Below are positions 1 to 7,887 of a DNA stretch of 52,614 nt, one piece after another. The notes beneath the pieces were generated by a model, which ran no database searches, had not been told where the DNA came from, and worked only from the letters and a program-made list of their open reading frames with translations. Every line of letters starts with the position of its first letter. The first letter of the stretch is position 1. Both the position numbers and the translations under genes were made by a program. Source of the DNA: Synergistales bacterium 54_24 (GTDB lineage Bacteria > Synergistota > Synergistia > Synergistales > Thermosynergistaceae); NCBI GenBank assembly GCA_001508935.1, contig LGFQ01000002.1, positions 1 through 52,614 of the forward strand, read 5' to 3'.

Positions 1-594
1 CGACACGTCCATCCGGCCGTGGCACCCGTGATGGAACGCGTCGCAGTGGTTGTGGGCGGGTGTTCGTCCGCCAGCTGTATCCTTGGAGCCAAGCTGGCTG
101 GGATAGAGCCGCAAGGCACGATCCCCCATGCTGCTATTTTGATAGTGGGCGATACCGTCGAGCTGGCCCTTTTGTATGACAAATACATCCCTGAGGAAGA
201 AGCGCGCACCATATTGGTGGACACGTTTAAAGATGAAGCAGAAGAGTCCCTTAGGGTTGCAGAAGCCTTAGGCAGCAAACTTGCCGGCGTAAGGCTCGAT
301 ACGCCTGGAGAACGGGGGGGCGTCACGCCGGAACTGGTGCGCGAGGTGCGGTGGCGGCTCGACAAATCTGGCTTTACCGATGTCAAGATCGTAGTCTCGG
401 GCGGACTTTCTCCCGACCGCATCAGAGAACTGGCCCAGGCTGGAGCCGACTTCTTCGGGGTCGGAAGCTATATAGCCCATGCCAAGGCGATCGACATGAC
501 GATGGATATAAAGATGGTCGATGGAATACCGAAAGCCAAGAGAGGACGGCTTCCCGGCATCGTGGAAAATCCGCTTTTGCGCCGCGTCCTTTGA
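1..594 (+). CDS. Nicotinate phosphoribosyltransferase, 3' part
   Basis: The frame is open from base 1, so the gene starts left of the window; the GTG at 19 is internal. The 197 visible residues carry GGCSSASCILGAKL, GTIPHA, LVDTFKDE and VRLDTPGERGG, then a glycine-rich phosphate-binding stretch (VVSGGLSPDRI ... FFGVGSYIA). This pattern belongs to the nicotinate/quinolinate phosphoribosyltransferase fold, and the GT-PHA plus VRLDTPG combination fits the archaeal/Thermotoga-type nicotinate enzyme. That enzyme joins nicotinate to PRPP to give nicotinate mononucleotide, the salvage entry to NAD in the cytosol. The C-terminus looks complete. About half of the protein is outside the window. A quinolinate enzyme is the main alternative but fits less well. 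A ribosomal promoter follows its stop, so it is not in the rplM operon. Confidence 0.85.
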   Translation, partial: RHVHPAVAPVMERVAVVVGGCSSASCILGAKLAGIEPQGTIPHAAILIVGDTVELALLYDKYIPEEEARTILVDTFKDEAEESLRVAEALGSKLAGVRLDTPGERGGVTPELVREVRWRLDKSGFTDVKIVVSGGLSPDRIRELAQAGADFFGVGSYIAHAKAIDMTMDIKMVDGIPKAKRGRLPGIVENPLLRRVL

Positions 595-632
595 TCCCAG
601 ACGCTGCGCCGGTATGACCTTTAAACGTGGAG

Positions 633-661
633 TTGACAGAACGGGGCGCCCTTTATAGAAT
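633..661 (+). promoter_or_regulatory. Promoter of rplM-rpsI
   Basis: TTGACA (633-638) and TAGAAT (656-661) are separated by exactly 17 bp, matching a housekeeping sigma-70/SigA promoter in 11 of 12 positions. It lies in the 117-bp gap after the phosphoribosyltransferase gene and about 50 bp before the rplM start. Confidence 0.85.
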
Positions 662-711
662 AGTCAAGCCTCGCTTTGTGCGAGTTTTGCTTTTGATAGG
701 AGTGAAGAATC

Positions 712-1149
712 GTGATAGGCAGCCGTACTTATGTAGTTAAAAGAGAGAACGTGGAGCGCAAGTGGTATGTGGTGGATGCTGAGGATGTCCCCCTGGGCCG
801 CTTAGCCGTGTTTGTGGCTCATATACTTGCGGGGAAGCACAAACCGACTTATACTCCCCATGTGGATTGTGGCGATTTCGTGATCGTTATCAATGCCGAC
901 AAAGTCAAGTTGACCGGCAAAAAGGCAGAAAGGTCTGTCATCTACAGCCACAGCGGTTATAAGGGCAGTCTAAAGGCCACATCTTTGGGGACGATGCTCT
1001 CAAAGCGGCCGGAGCGCTTGGTGGAGCGCGCCGTCAGAGGAATGCTACCGCACAATCGTCTGAGGTATGATCGAAAGCTAAAAGTCTATTGTGGGCCAGA
1101 GCATCCTCATGCCGCTCAAAAACCCGAGCCGCTTCGACTTGAAGCTTAG
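712..1149 (+). CDS. rplM: 50S ribosomal protein L13
   Basis: The 145-residue protein has the usual L13 layout: RKWYVVDA near the N-terminus, [22 protein letters not shown] in the middle (RNA-binding core), and MLPHNRL near residue 115. L13 is an early-assembly protein of the large subunit that contacts 23S rRNA. The usual family length is about 142-148. The start is GTG at 712, preceded by AGGAGTGA at a good distance. It is the first gene of the classical rplM-rpsI pair, with only 18 bp before rpsI, transcribed from the promoter at 633-661. Nothing is unusual apart from the GTG start. Confidence 0.97.
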   Translation: MIGSRTYVVKRENVERKWYVVDAEDVPLGRLAVFVAHILAGKHKPTYTPHVDCGDFVIVINADKVKLTGKKAERSVIYSHSGYKGSLKATSLGTMLSKRPERLVERAVRGMLPHNRLRYDRKLKVYCGPEHPHAAQKPEPLRLEA

Positions 1150-1167
1150 AGAAAGGAGGTAGAGTGC

Positions 1168-1566
1168 GTGCCGCTATCTACGCCCTATTATTGGGGTACT
1201 GGCAGGAGAAAGACTGCCATAGCTCGTGTGCGATTGCGTCCTGGAGAGGGACAAGTTCTGATAAATGGCAGGCCCGTGAAGGAGTATTTCCCCCGTGTTG
1301 CGTGGCAGCTTCAGGCATTAGCTCCTTTGAAGACGGCCGGAGTTGAGAACAAGGTGGATGTCTTGGCGCAGGCCAAAGGCGGAGGCCTTACCGGTCAAGC
1401 CGGGGCAGTGCGTTTAGGGATAGCCAGAGCCCTCATCAAACTCAACCCAGACTTACGTCCGGTGCTCAAGAAATCTGGCATGCTCACGCGTGACCCGCGC
1501 ATGGTGGAGCGCAAAAAGTTCGGCCTTCGCAAGGCTCGTGCGATGTACCAGTACTCGAAGCGTTAA
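1168..1566 (+). CDS. rpsI: 30S ribosomal protein S9
   Basis: 132 residues with the S9 signature: YYWGTGRRKTAIARV at the N-terminus, GGG-TGQAGAVRLGIARAL in the middle, and the basic C-terminal tail ending KKFGLRKARAMYQYSKR, which reaches the P-site tRNA in the ribosome. The start is GTG at 1168, seven bases after AAAGGAGGT; another GTG at 1164 is in a different frame and leads to a short unrelated reading. It follows rplM by 18 bp and is closed by a strong terminator. Confidence 0.97.
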   Translation: MPLSTPYYWGTGRRKTAIARVRLRPGEGQVLINGRPVKEYFPRVAWQLQALAPLKTAGVENKVDVLAQAKGGGLTGQAGAVRLGIARALIKLNPDLRPVLKKSGMLTRDPRMVERKKFGLRKARAMYQYSKR

Positions 1567-1580
1567 GGAAGAGCGTTTAA

Positions 1581-1616
1581 AAAGAGGCGGGGGTGGTTGT
1601 ATCCCGCCTCTTTTTC
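1581..1616 (+). terminator. Rho-independent terminator of rplM-rpsI
   Basis: An 11-bp perfect stem pairs AAAGAGGCGGG (1581-1591) with CCCGCCTCTTT (1603-1613) around an 11-nt loop, and the 3' arm runs into TTTTTCC. It sits 15 bp after the rpsI stop. Confidence 0.92.
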
Positions 1617-1634
1617 CTTGGTTTTATGTGAATC

Positions 1635-1817
1635 TGCACCAGGTTTCAACCTGCATTTGTGAGGAGATGGAAATGGTAAGCGGCGATGGTCCGAGTAGTA
1701 TAAGCGCACCATCTAACAGCGTAAGGGAAAGCTCGGACACCGGAATGGCCTAATTTCCCCTTCCTATATTGCCCGCCTCCGGTGTTCGTGCCTTGGGGTG
1801 CGGGCTCATTCTTTTTA
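1635..1817 (+). ncRNA. Structured leader of mgtE, candidate metal riboswitch of unrecognised class
   Basis: The 321 bp between rpsI and mgtE hold no credible gene but several paired segments. CAGGTT/AACCTG forms a small hairpin at about 1640-1653. GATGGT (1685-1690) can pair with ACCATC (1708-1713), while the adjoining TCCGAG (1690-1695) can pair with CTCGGA (1732-1737); the two helices interleave, the geometry of an H-type pseudoknot. Immediately after, CACCGGA (1738-1744) pairs with TCCGGTG (1778-1784). That helix conflicts with a terminator-like stem, GCCCGC (1771-1776) with GCGGGC (1800-1805), followed by TCATTCTTTTT. An aptamer-like pseudoknot, a switching helix and a terminator upstream of a magnesium channel gene suggest a riboswitch. 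I could not match the conserved blocks of the M-box or other metal aptamers from memory. The structure is read by eye and was not folded. Confidence 0.55.
1771..1816 (+). terminator. Terminator-like expression platform in mgtE leader
   Basis: GCCCGC (1771-1776) pairs with GCGGGC (1800-1805), extended internally by TCC/GGG(G), and is followed by TCATTCTTTTTAAT. It lies 72 bp before the mgtE start. Formation would exclude the upstream helix 1738-1744/1778-1784, so it is probably conditional rather than constitutive. Confidence 0.6.
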
Positions 1818-1887
1818 ATCATCGTAGGCCCACCCTCATGTCAATTTAATATAGATTACATCTTGTGCTCCAAGTGGGGGTGATGTT

Positions 1888-3243
1888 ATGGAGGAGCGCT
1901 GGCAAGAACTTGTGCCCAAGTTTCAAGAGCTTTTGGCCAGAGGGGATTATATGGCCATCAAGCGTTTGTTGTCGAGCATGGAGCCCCCGGACCTCGCCGA
2001 AATGTTGGATGCGATTCCTCCAAGGACGCGCGTGCTCCTATTCAGATTGCTGCCCAAGGACCTGGCAATAGAGGTGTTCGAGCACTTAGAAGGTTCGACT
2101 CGCGAAGAACTCTTAGATCATTTTACGGACGGCGAAATCGCGGAGATCATCGAAGAGATGTCCGATGACGATCGCACTGCGCTCTTCGATGAGCTGCCAG
2201 CTAAGACGGTAAAAAAACTCCTCCTCAAGCTGTCGCCTGCGGAGAGGGATATTGCCAACGAGCTCTTAAATTACCCTGAGAGCTCCGCAGGTCGAATAAT
2301 GACGCCCGAATTTGTGGACCTTAAGGAGTATATGACGGCTGAGGAGGCTATAAGGCGCATACGTCAGCAGGCGCGGAAGAAGGAGACAATATACACGTGC
2401 TTCGTGATAGATAGAGAAAGGCGGCTTTTGGGGGTCGTGAACCTGGAGGACCTTATCATGGCCGAGCCCCAAACTTCAGTGCGCGCCATAATGAACCCCG
2501 ATCCAGTCTGTGTCAGCACCGACACAGACCAGGAGGAAGTGGCTCGGATCATGGCTAGGTATGACCTCCATACCATACCGGTCGTGGACAAAGAAAACAG
2601 ACTGGTCGGCATCATCACATTTGATGATATAATGGATGTCCTTGAAGAGGAGACCACCGAAGATTTCGAGAGGATGGCCGGTATTCAACCTACGGAAGAG
2701 GGGTATCTGGACACCAACGTTTTTACGCTTGCGCGCAAGCGCTTCATGTGGCTTACAATATGCGTTTTAACAGAGACTATAACCTCTTCCGTATTAAAGG
2801 AGTATTCTCTTGAAATACAGCGCGTAGTGGCTTTGACCTATTTTATACCTTTGCTCATAGGTACGGGCGGAAATGCTGGAACCCAATCGGCCACACTCAT
2901 AATAAGAGGCATGACGGTGGGGGAGATCGGTTGGCGCGATCTGTGGAGGGTGTTTGCCCGCGAAACGCTCACCGGCTTGTTGTTGGGCGGTGCCCTGGCC
3001 ATATTGGCTGTTGTAAGGGCTTATATGCTTCATACGGGTCCAGACGTAGCCCTCATCGTAGCCTTTGCGCTTGTTGTTGTGGTGTTGTTGGGTAATTTGG
3101 CCGGGATAGCGCTGCCCGTAATCGCTAAGTTCTTTCGAGTCGATCCGGCCGTCATGTCGGGCCCGTTTATAGCCACTGTCGTAGACGTGTGCGGGCTTAT
3201 TATATATTTCAGGATCGCCAGATTCGTGTTAGGTTTGTCATGA
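1888..3243 (+). CDS. mgtE: MgtE-family magnesium channel/transporter
   Basis: 451 residues with the full MgtE architecture: an N-terminal acidic helical-repeat domain (about 1-130), two CBS domains (about 135-255, with RAIMNPDPVCVSTD at the second one), and a C-terminal membrane domain (about 285-450) with five hydrophobic segments. The pore signature is visible as PLLIGTGGNAGTQSATLIIRG, and an Asp in FIATVVDVCGL matches the ion-selecting Asp of the last helix. MgtE passes Mg2+ (also Co2+) through the cytoplasmic membrane; the N and CBS domains bind Mg2+ and close the channel when Mg2+ is plentiful. The start is ATG 1888 after GGGGGTGA. It stands alone between two ribosomal operons and has a long structured leader, so it is probably RNA-regulated. 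Confidence 0.95.
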   Translation: MEERWQELVPKFQELLARGDYMAIKRLLSSMEPPDLAEMLDAIPPRTRVLLFRLLPKDLAIEVFEHLEGSTREELLDHFTDGEIAEIIEEMSDDDRTALFDELPAKTVKKLLLKLSPAERDIANELLNYPESSAGRIMTPEFVDLKEYMTAEEAIRRIRQQARKKETIYTCFVIDRERRLLGVVNLEDLIMAEPQTSVRAIMNPDPVCVSTDTDQEEVARIMARYDLHTIPVVDKENRLVGIITFDDIMDVLEEETTEDFERMAGIQPTEEGYLDTNVFTLARKRFMWLTICVLTETITSSVLKEYSLEIQRVVALTYFIPLLIGTGGNAGTQSATLIIRGMTVGEIGWRDLWRVFARETLTGLLLGGALAILAVVRAYMLHTGPDVALIVAFALVVVVLLGNLAGIALPVIAKFFRVDPAVMSGPFIATVVDVCGLIIYFRIARFVLGLS

Positions 3244-3314
3244 GATCCAAAGACGGTTGCCAATTGTTTTCGCCTATGATAATCTTTTGCTGTCCCACAA
3301 GGGAGGCTAACGGG

Positions 3315-3503
3315 GTGAAGAAGTTGATGGCCTTTATTCGTGAGGCTAGAGCCGAACTCAAGAAAGTTACATGGCCAAGTAGACAACAGGTGTGGTATTC
3401 TACGCTCATAGTGATAGGCGTTACCCTCCTGGTGGCTGCTTATTTGGGCGTGATAGATGCCGTTCTAACTGCCTTCTTCTCAAAAGTTATGAAATTGGGA
3501 TGA
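3315..3503 (+). CDS. secE: Preprotein translocase subunit SecE
   Basis: A 62-residue protein: an amphipathic N-terminus (FIREARAELKKVTWPSRQQV, the conserved SecE surface helix) followed by a single membrane helix (about 30-50). This is the short one-helix SecE of most bacteria. It holds SecY in the SecYEG channel. The start is GTG 3315, preceded by GGGAGG at 3301; a longer reading in the same frame from 3189 would overlap mgtE and adds nothing SecE-like. The secE stop overlaps the first ATG of nusG, the normal secE-nusG order. Confidence 0.94.
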   Translation: MKKLMAFIREARAELKKVTWPSRQQVWYSTLIVIGVTLLVAAYLGVIDAVLTAFFSKVMKLG

Positions 3504-4123
3504 TGACTAATAAAATGAGGCGCAATATAGAACTCGCCGAACAGGAGGTGAGGGAGTCGGAAGAGGCTCCCTTGTCGGCGATGAAAGAAAAGCCCGAACG
3601 TCGGTGGTATATAGTACAAACCTACTCAGGTTATGAGAATAGGGTTAAAGCCAACCTCGAGCAGCGCATAGCCTCTATGGGAATGGGAGACAAGATCTTC
3701 AACGTCCTTGTGCCCGTAGAAGAGCGCATCTACGTTAAAGGCGGCAAAGCAAAACATCAGAGGAGGAAAGTCTTCCCGGGCTATGTTTTGGTCGAGATGA
3801 TCCTCGACGATCAGTCGTGGTATGTCGTGAGGCATACGCCCGGCGTTATGGGTTTTGTGGGCACTGGGACCAACGCCGTGCCGCTTTCCGAGAGAGAAGT
3901 CAAGGAGATCTTGGGAAGATTAGACAAAGAGCAGATCAAACCGAGAGTTGAGATAGATCTGAAACCGGGCGATGTCGTCCGCGTCAAGAACGGTCCTTTT
4001 GAGGGTCAAGCGGGGCCCGTCGTTGAAGTTCTTCATGACAAAGGCAAGGTTAAATTCTCCGTGTCTGTCTTCGGAAGGGAGACGGCGGTAGAGGTGGACT
4101 ACAGCGAACTCGAAAAGGTTTAG
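3500..4123 (+). CDS. nusG: Transcription termination/antitermination protein NusG
   Basis: The core starts at RRWYIVQTYSGYENRVKANLEQR (NGN domain, binds RNA polymerase clamp helices) and ends with a KOW domain around LKPGDVVRVKNGPFEGQAGPV. NusG keeps RNA polymerase processive, couples it to ribosomes and recruits Rho. Start choice is open: ATG 3500 overlaps the secE stop and gives 207 residues, with a roughly 27-residue acidic extension before the core; ATG 3581 gives 180 residues, nearer the family length, but has no close ribosome-binding site. A good AGGAGGTGA at 3543-3551 lies between the two candidates. The gene sits in the usual secE-nusG-rplK-rplA order. Confidence 0.93.
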   Translation: MMTNKMRRNIELAEQEVRESEEAPLSAMKEKPERRWYIVQTYSGYENRVKANLEQRIASMGMGDKIFNVLVPVEERIYVKGGKAKHQRRKVFPGYVLVEMILDDQSWYVVRHTPGVMGFVGTGTNAVPLSEREVKEILGRLDKEQIKPRVEIDLKPGDVVRVKNGPFEGQAGPVVEVLHDKGKVKFSVSVFGRETAVEVDYSELEKV

Positions 4124-4169
4124 CTGAAGGACGATCTTTGGTTTAAGCAGTTATGGAGGGAAGTAAAAG

Positions 4170-4595
4170 ATGGCTAAAAAAGTAATAGCGCAGATTAAGC
4201 TCCAGTTGCCTGCGGGCAAGGCTACTCCGGCTCCTCCGGTTGGGCCGGCCCTGGGGCAGCATGGCCTCAATATCATGGAGTTTTGTAAGCAGTTCAACGC
4301 TAAGACGGCCGATCAGCCGGGCATGATTATACCTGTAGTGATCACCGTGTATGGCGACCGCACTTTCACGTTTGAGCTCAAAACCCCCCCGGCCAGCGTG
4401 CTCTTGAAAAAAGCATTAGGTATAGAAAAGGGATCAAGCGAGCCCAACAGGGTCAAAGTAGGCAAGGTGACGAGGGAGCAGATCAAAGAGATAGCGCAGA
4501 CCAAAAAGGGAGATCTTAATGCGACCGACATCGAGGCCGCTATAAAGATGATCGAAGGTACAGCGCGCTCGATGGGAATTGAGGTATCAGAATAA
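4170..4595 (+). CDS. rplK: 50S ribosomal protein L11
   Basis: 141 residues, the standard L11 length, with [23 protein letters not shown] at the N-terminus (proline-rich, thiostrepton/RelA site) and the rRNA-binding C-terminal domain with [28 protein letters not shown]11 forms the GTPase-associated centre with 23S rRNA and L10/L12. The start is ATG 4170 after GGAGGG. It lies 46 bp after nusG and 51 bp before rplA, in the canonical order. Confidence 0.97.
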   Translation: MAKKVIAQIKLQLPAGKATPAPPVGPALGQHGLNIMEFCKQFNAKTADQPGMIIPVVITVYGDRTFTFELKTPPASVLLKKALGIEKGSSEPNRVKVGKVTREQIKEIAQTKKGDLNATDIEAAIKMIEGTARSMGIEVSE

Positions 4596-4646
4596 GCAGT
4601 TGTGGCAGGGCAAAGGGCCCGTTACGACCACTGGGAGGTTGAAAAC

Positions 4647-5357
4647 ATGGCAAGGGTTAGCAAGCGTTATGCTTCTCTTTTGGAGAAGGTGGACAGGAAC
4701 AAGTATTATAGCCTCAAAGAGGCTGTGCGCCTCGTCAAAGAGACCGCCACGGCCAAGTTCGACGAGAGCGTGGAGATGCACATCCGTTTGGGCGTGGATC
4801 CTCGCCACGCCGAGCAGCAAGTGCGAGGGAGCATAATTCTCCCCCACGGCACGGGCACTACCAAGCGGGTCCTCGTCATAGCCTCTGGAGAAAAGATGAA
4901 GGAAGCTCAAGAGGCTGGGGCCGATTACGTGGGCGGCGAGGATATAGTGCAGAAGATCGAAGGGGGATGGCTGGACTTCGATGCCGTCGTCGCGACACCT
5001 GACATGATGCGCGTCATGGGAAGGGTCGGACGCATTTTGGGTCCGAGAGGTCTCATGCCCAGCAGCAAAGCTGGCACTGTAACGCTCGACGTTGCCGATG
5101 CCGTAAGGGAGATCAAGGCTGGGAGAGTCGAATTCAGAGTGGATAAATTTGGGATAATTCATAATGCCATCGGGAAGGCGAGCTTTTCCGAAGATGCGCT
5201 TTTTGACAACGCAAAAGCGTTGCTGCGGGCCGTTTTGAGAGCGCGCCCGTCGACTGTAAAAGGACAATATGTGCGAAGTATCGCTTTGAGCATGACTATG
5301 GGTATCAGCGTTCGCGTCGATCCCTTCACTGCTCAAAAGGAGTTAGTAGAACAGTAA
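4647..5357 (+). CDS. rplA: 50S ribosomal protein L1
   Basis: 236 residues starting [18 protein letters not shown] 4647 is preceded by GGGAGGTTG. An upstream in-frame start at 4602 would add 15 residues absent from the family. L1 hallmarks are [13 protein letters not shown], the [26 protein letters not shown] block, and [17 protein letters not shown] near the C-terminus. L1 forms the mobile stalk that moves E-site tRNA and in many bacteria represses its own operon. The last rplA codons are followed by the L10 leader region. Confidence 0.97.
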   Translation: MARVSKRYASLLEKVDRNKYYSLKEAVRLVKETATAKFDESVEMHIRLGVDPRHAEQQVRGSIILPHGTGTTKRVLVIASGEKMKEAQEAGADYVGGEDIVQKIEGGWLDFDAVVATPDMMRVMGRVGRILGPRGLMPSSKAGTVTLDVADAVREIKAGRVEFRVDKFGIIHNAIGKASFSEDALFDNAKALLRAVLRARPSTVKGQYVRSIALSMTMGISVRVDPFTAQKELVEQ

Positions 5358-5379
5358 GTATAGATTTGGACTACAGACA

Positions 5380-5500
5380 GTGGGTGCCCAAAAGGGGGCT
5401 TAAATATTTGCCCACCGAGGTCCGCAAGCTCTAACGGCACGCCAATGTTTTTAGATTTTGGTGTCTTTGGGCTCTTGGACCTCATGCGGGTTCAGGGGCC
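5380..5500 (+). promoter_or_regulatory. L10-type leader (rplJL autoregulatory RNA)
   Basis: The 224-bp gap between rplA and rplJ is where bacteria carry the L10 leader. GTGGG (5380-5384) pairs with CCCAC (5411-5415), enclosing an inner GCCC/GGGC stem; next to it GAGGTCC (5417-5423) pairs perfectly with GGACCTC (5477-5483). The GCCCACCGAGGT stretch followed by a long-range helix resembles known L10 leaders, in which the L10-(L12)4 complex binds the RNA and blocks its own expression. Pairings were read by eye. No clear internal promoter is visible in the gap. Confidence 0.65.
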
Positions 5501-5581
5501 TTTTAATTTTGTCGCCTTTGTAATCTGGTTTTGGTTTTTGTGCGGCTTGGGACATAATCCTATGAGTAGGAGGTGAAAAAT

Positions 5582-6118
5582 ATGCCATCGCAGACTAACG
5601 TAGAACAGGTAGCGCGCCTAAAAGAGTTGCTCTCGGACGCTTCGGCGGTCTTCGTGAGCGAATATAGGAGTTTAACGGTCTCACAAATGACAGAAGTTCG
5701 CGCCAAGCTCCGTGAGGCTGGTGGAGAGATGAAGGTGGCCAAGAACACCCTCATGCGCATTGCCATGAAAGAAGCAGGTCTCCCTGTCGTTGAAGATATG
5801 ACCGCAGGCCCTAACGTTTATACTGTAGCCCATGGAGATCCCGTAACGGTTGCAAAAGCTCTCCTGGGGTTTTCCAGACAGAAGGGGAATGAGGCCCTCT
5901 CTATCAAAGGAGGAGTCTTGGGGAAGAAGGTCTTGAGCGCGGCGGAGGTGGAAGCTCTCAGTGCTCTCCCACCGCGAGAGGTGCTTTTGGGGCAGCTCCT
6001 CGGAGCCATTGGTTCTCCGCTTTATGGGCTCGTCAACGTGCTTTCTGGCTCGGCCAGGATGTTGGTTATGTGTTTGAACCAAATTAAGGTGCAAAAAGAA
6101 AAGGCCGCTACGGCCTAA
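5582..6118 (+). CDS. rplJ: 50S ribosomal protein L10
   Basis: 178 residues: VARLKELLSDASAVFVSEYRSLTVSQMTEVRAKLREAGGEMKVAKNTL at the N-terminus binds rRNA, and the C-terminal helix carries the L12 dimers of the stalk. The start is ATG 5582, seven bases after AGGAGGTGA; the GTG at 5573 lies inside that Shine-Dalgarno and is not the start. The family length is 165-180. It is followed 28 bp later by rplL, and the two are presumably co-regulated through the leader upstream. Confidence 0.96.
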   Translation: MPSQTNVEQVARLKELLSDASAVFVSEYRSLTVSQMTEVRAKLREAGGEMKVAKNTLMRIAMKEAGLPVVEDMTAGPNVYTVAHGDPVTVAKALLGFSRQKGNEALSIKGGVLGKKVLSAAEVEALSALPPREVLLGQLLGAIGSPLYGLVNVLSGSARMLVMCLNQIKVQKEKAATA

Positions 6119-6146
6119 AAATTTCCGTTAGGGAGGGTAATTTGCA

Positions 6147-6536
6147 ATGAATAAAGAAGAGATCATTAAGGCTATCGAGGAAATGACGGTTTTGGAGCTT
6201 TCGGAGCTCGTAAAGGAGCTCGAGGAACGCTTTGGCGTATCTGCTGCTGCTCCTGTGGCTGCCATGCCAATGGTCGGCATGGCCGGAGCAGCCGCTGCTA
6301 CAGCAGCACCAGCCGAGGAGGAGAAGACCGAGTTCGACGTGATCCTTAAAGCGGCGGGCTCTAACAAGATAGCGACTATAAAGGCCGTGAGGGAGCTCAC
6401 GAGCCTCGGTTTGAAAGAGGCCAAAGAGTTGGTAGACAATGCACCCAAGCCTGTCAAAGAAGGCGTCTCGAAGGAAGAAGCCGAAGAGGCCAAGAAGAAG
6501 CTCGAAGAGGCTGGTGCCGAAGTAGAGGTTAAGTAG
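6147..6536 (+). CDS. rplL: 50S ribosomal protein L7/L12
   Basis: 129 residues. The N-terminal dimerisation domain ([16 protein letters not shown]) is followed by an Ala-rich hinge, and the C-terminal globular domain has [38 protein letters not shown], which contacts translation GTPases. Several copies form the ribosomal stalk bound to L10. ATG 6147 follows GGGAGGG. In many bacteria rpoB follows directly; here the next gene is endonuclease V behind a hairpin. Confidence 0.97.
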   Translation: MNKEEIIKAIEEMTVLELSELVKELEERFGVSAAAPVAAMPMVGMAGAAAATAAPAEEEKTEFDVILKAAGSNKIATIKAVRELTSLGLKEAKELVDNAPKPVKEGVSKEEAEEAKKKLEEAGAEVEVK

Positions 6537-6554
6537 AGGTTAAATAAAGCGACT

Positions 6555-6594
6555 TGCCAGACCGCCCATGGGTATGTTCCTGGACGGTCTGGCA
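6555..6594 (+). terminator. Hairpin after rplL, possible terminator or processing site
   Basis: TGCCAGACCG (6555-6564) pairs perfectly with CGGTCTGGCA (6585-6594), a 10-bp stem with a 20-nt loop. The following bases (TTGGGCTTATAT) have no U-run, so efficient intrinsic termination is doubtful; partial termination or RNA end protection is equally possible. Confidence 0.5.
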
Positions 6595-6627
6595 TTGGGC
6601 TTATATGCTTGGGAAAAGCTTTGAGAG

Positions 6628-7284
6628 ATGATTTCTTACGAAGAAGCCGTTGCGTTGCAAAAAAAGCTGGCCAAAGAGATTCGCGTAGTGCAGAATTCAA
6701 CTATAGGTCGCGCAAGTCTCTTTGGCGGAGCGGATGTGGCCTACGTCCCCAAAAAAGGGAAGGCTATAGCCGCCGTCGTAGCGTGGAACCTCAAGGAGCG
6801 TCAAATTGTAGCTGCAGCTTCGGCCGTCTTGGATATCTCCTTCCCTTATATACCAGGTTTGCTCTCTTTTCGCGAGCTCCCGGTTCTGCTTGAAGCGTGG
6901 AAGAAACTAAAAGACAGACCCGAGGTGTGGTTGGTAGATGGAGCAGGAATAGCTCATCCTCGGCGGCTTGGCCTCGCTTCTCACTTTGCCCTTGCTACAG
7001 AAGAGAAATGCGTCGTGGGCGTTGCCAAAAGTCGCCTCGTGGGTACCCACCTTCCGGTGCCGTGCACCAAGGGTTCCTGGGTGCCGTTAGTCTTCGAAGG
7101 CGAGGTGGTCGGGACGGTGCTCAGGAGTTCAAACGGCGTACGCCCGCTATATGTGAGCCCCGGCAACGGACTTTCCATTATCCAGGCGGCTTCAGTCGTC
7201 CTACGTGCCTGTACTCGCTACCGCTTGCCTGAACCGACGCGCCTGGCCCATGCGCTCGTCACGAAGTTGAGAGGAAGCCTTTGA
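6628..7284 (+). CDS. nfi: Endonuclease V (deoxyinosine 3' endonuclease)
   Basis: 218 residues (E. coli Nfi 223). The metal and substrate residues are in place: Asp36 in GGADVAY, Tyr74 and Glu83 in YIPGLLSFRE (Tyr belongs to the strand-separating wedge), Asp104 and His110 in LVDGAGIAHPRRLGLASH, and the GVAKSRL block after residue 130. The enzyme cuts the second phosphodiester bond 3' of deoxyinosine and starts repair of deaminated adenine, a lesion that matters more at high temperature. ATG 6628 has only a weak Shine-Dalgarno (TTGAGAG). It follows rplL, perhaps by readthrough, and converges on dcd with a 9-bp gap. Confidence 0.93.
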   Translation: MISYEEAVALQKKLAKEIRVVQNSTIGRASLFGGADVAYVPKKGKAIAAVVAWNLKERQIVAAASAVLDISFPYIPGLLSFRELPVLLEAWKKLKDRPEVWLVDGAGIAHPRRLGLASHFALATEEKCVVGVAKSRLVGTHLPVPCTKGSWVPLVFEGEVVGTVLRSSNGVRPLYVSPGNGLSIIQAASVVLRACTRYRLPEPTRLAHALVTKLRGSL

Positions 7285-7293
7285 CATCCCTTA

Positions 7294-7887
7294 TCAATAT
7301 CCTTCTTTATCGGAGAGCCATGAAAGCTCCTCGTCGCGGTGGGCCTTACTGGCCGTGGCACGCGTGTCGAGAGCGTATTTCCCCTCGTAGGGAGGGGCAG
7401 GTTCGTTCAGGCGATGAAATACCAGTTGAGCTACGCGCGTTCCAGGATAGAGCACAAGCGGGACTTCTCCCTCGTTTACGAGCTCCAAGGTGATAGAACC
7501 TCGGAAGTTGGGGTCGACAAACGTAGCTGTCGCTATGACGAGGCCGAGCCTTCCCCATGAGGAACGCCCTATGACGTAAGCCATCACGTCGGAGGGGAGT
7601 TTAAAGAATTCCAATGTCGAACTCAAGGCGAACTGACCTGGATGGAGCACGAATACGTCGCCGTATTCGAGCCTCGCGCGATCGTAGTAGTCGGCTATAG
7701 GATGGCGCGATCTTCCGGCATTGAGCGAAGGGATGTATCCGCGTCGAAACAGGACGAATTCGAGCCCTAATCTCACGTCGAGCGAAGCTCTCCCTAACTG
7801 CCTTTTAATATCCAAAAGCGGCGTGACGACGAGGTCACCGCTCTCGAGCATTTCAACGATTTCTCTGGCACTACAGACGCCTTTCAT
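7294..7887 (-). CDS. dcd: dCTP deaminase
   Basis: 197 residues of the Dcd/dUTPase trimer family. The signature GRSSWGRLGL holds Ser109 and Arg113, and SITLELVNEG holds Glu135, matching Ser111, Arg115 and Glu138 of the E. coli deaminase. VDPNFRG and the PL-L-PG-R-AQLVF block are also typical. The enzyme deaminates dCTP to dUTP for thymidylate synthesis; a bifunctional dCTP deaminase/dUTPase cannot be excluded from sequence alone. ATG at 7887 follows GGAGGAAAG. It overlaps the end of the unrecognised upstream gene by 17 bp, so the two are probably one transcript with coupled translation. It converges on nfi. Confidence 0.92.
   Translation of the reverse strand: MKGVCSAREIVEMLESGDLVVTPLLDIKRQLGRASLDVRLGLEFVLFRRGYIPSLNAGRSRHPIADYYDRARLEYGDVFVLHPGQFALSSTLEFFKLPSDVMAYVIGRSSWGRLGLVIATATFVDPNFRGSITLELVNEGEVPLVLYPGTRVAQLVFHRLNEPAPPYEGKYALDTRATASKAHRDEELSWLSDKEGY

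Noticed and set aside
1620-1887. M-box (ykoK) Mg2+ riboswitch
   Set aside because: Expected before mgtE, but its characteristic conserved blocks are not found; I kept the leader as unclassified.
4587-5336. 249-codon open frame on the minus strand across rplA
   Set aside because: Lies wholly opposite rplA, has no Shine-Dalgarno or family similarity, and reflects codon bias of L1.
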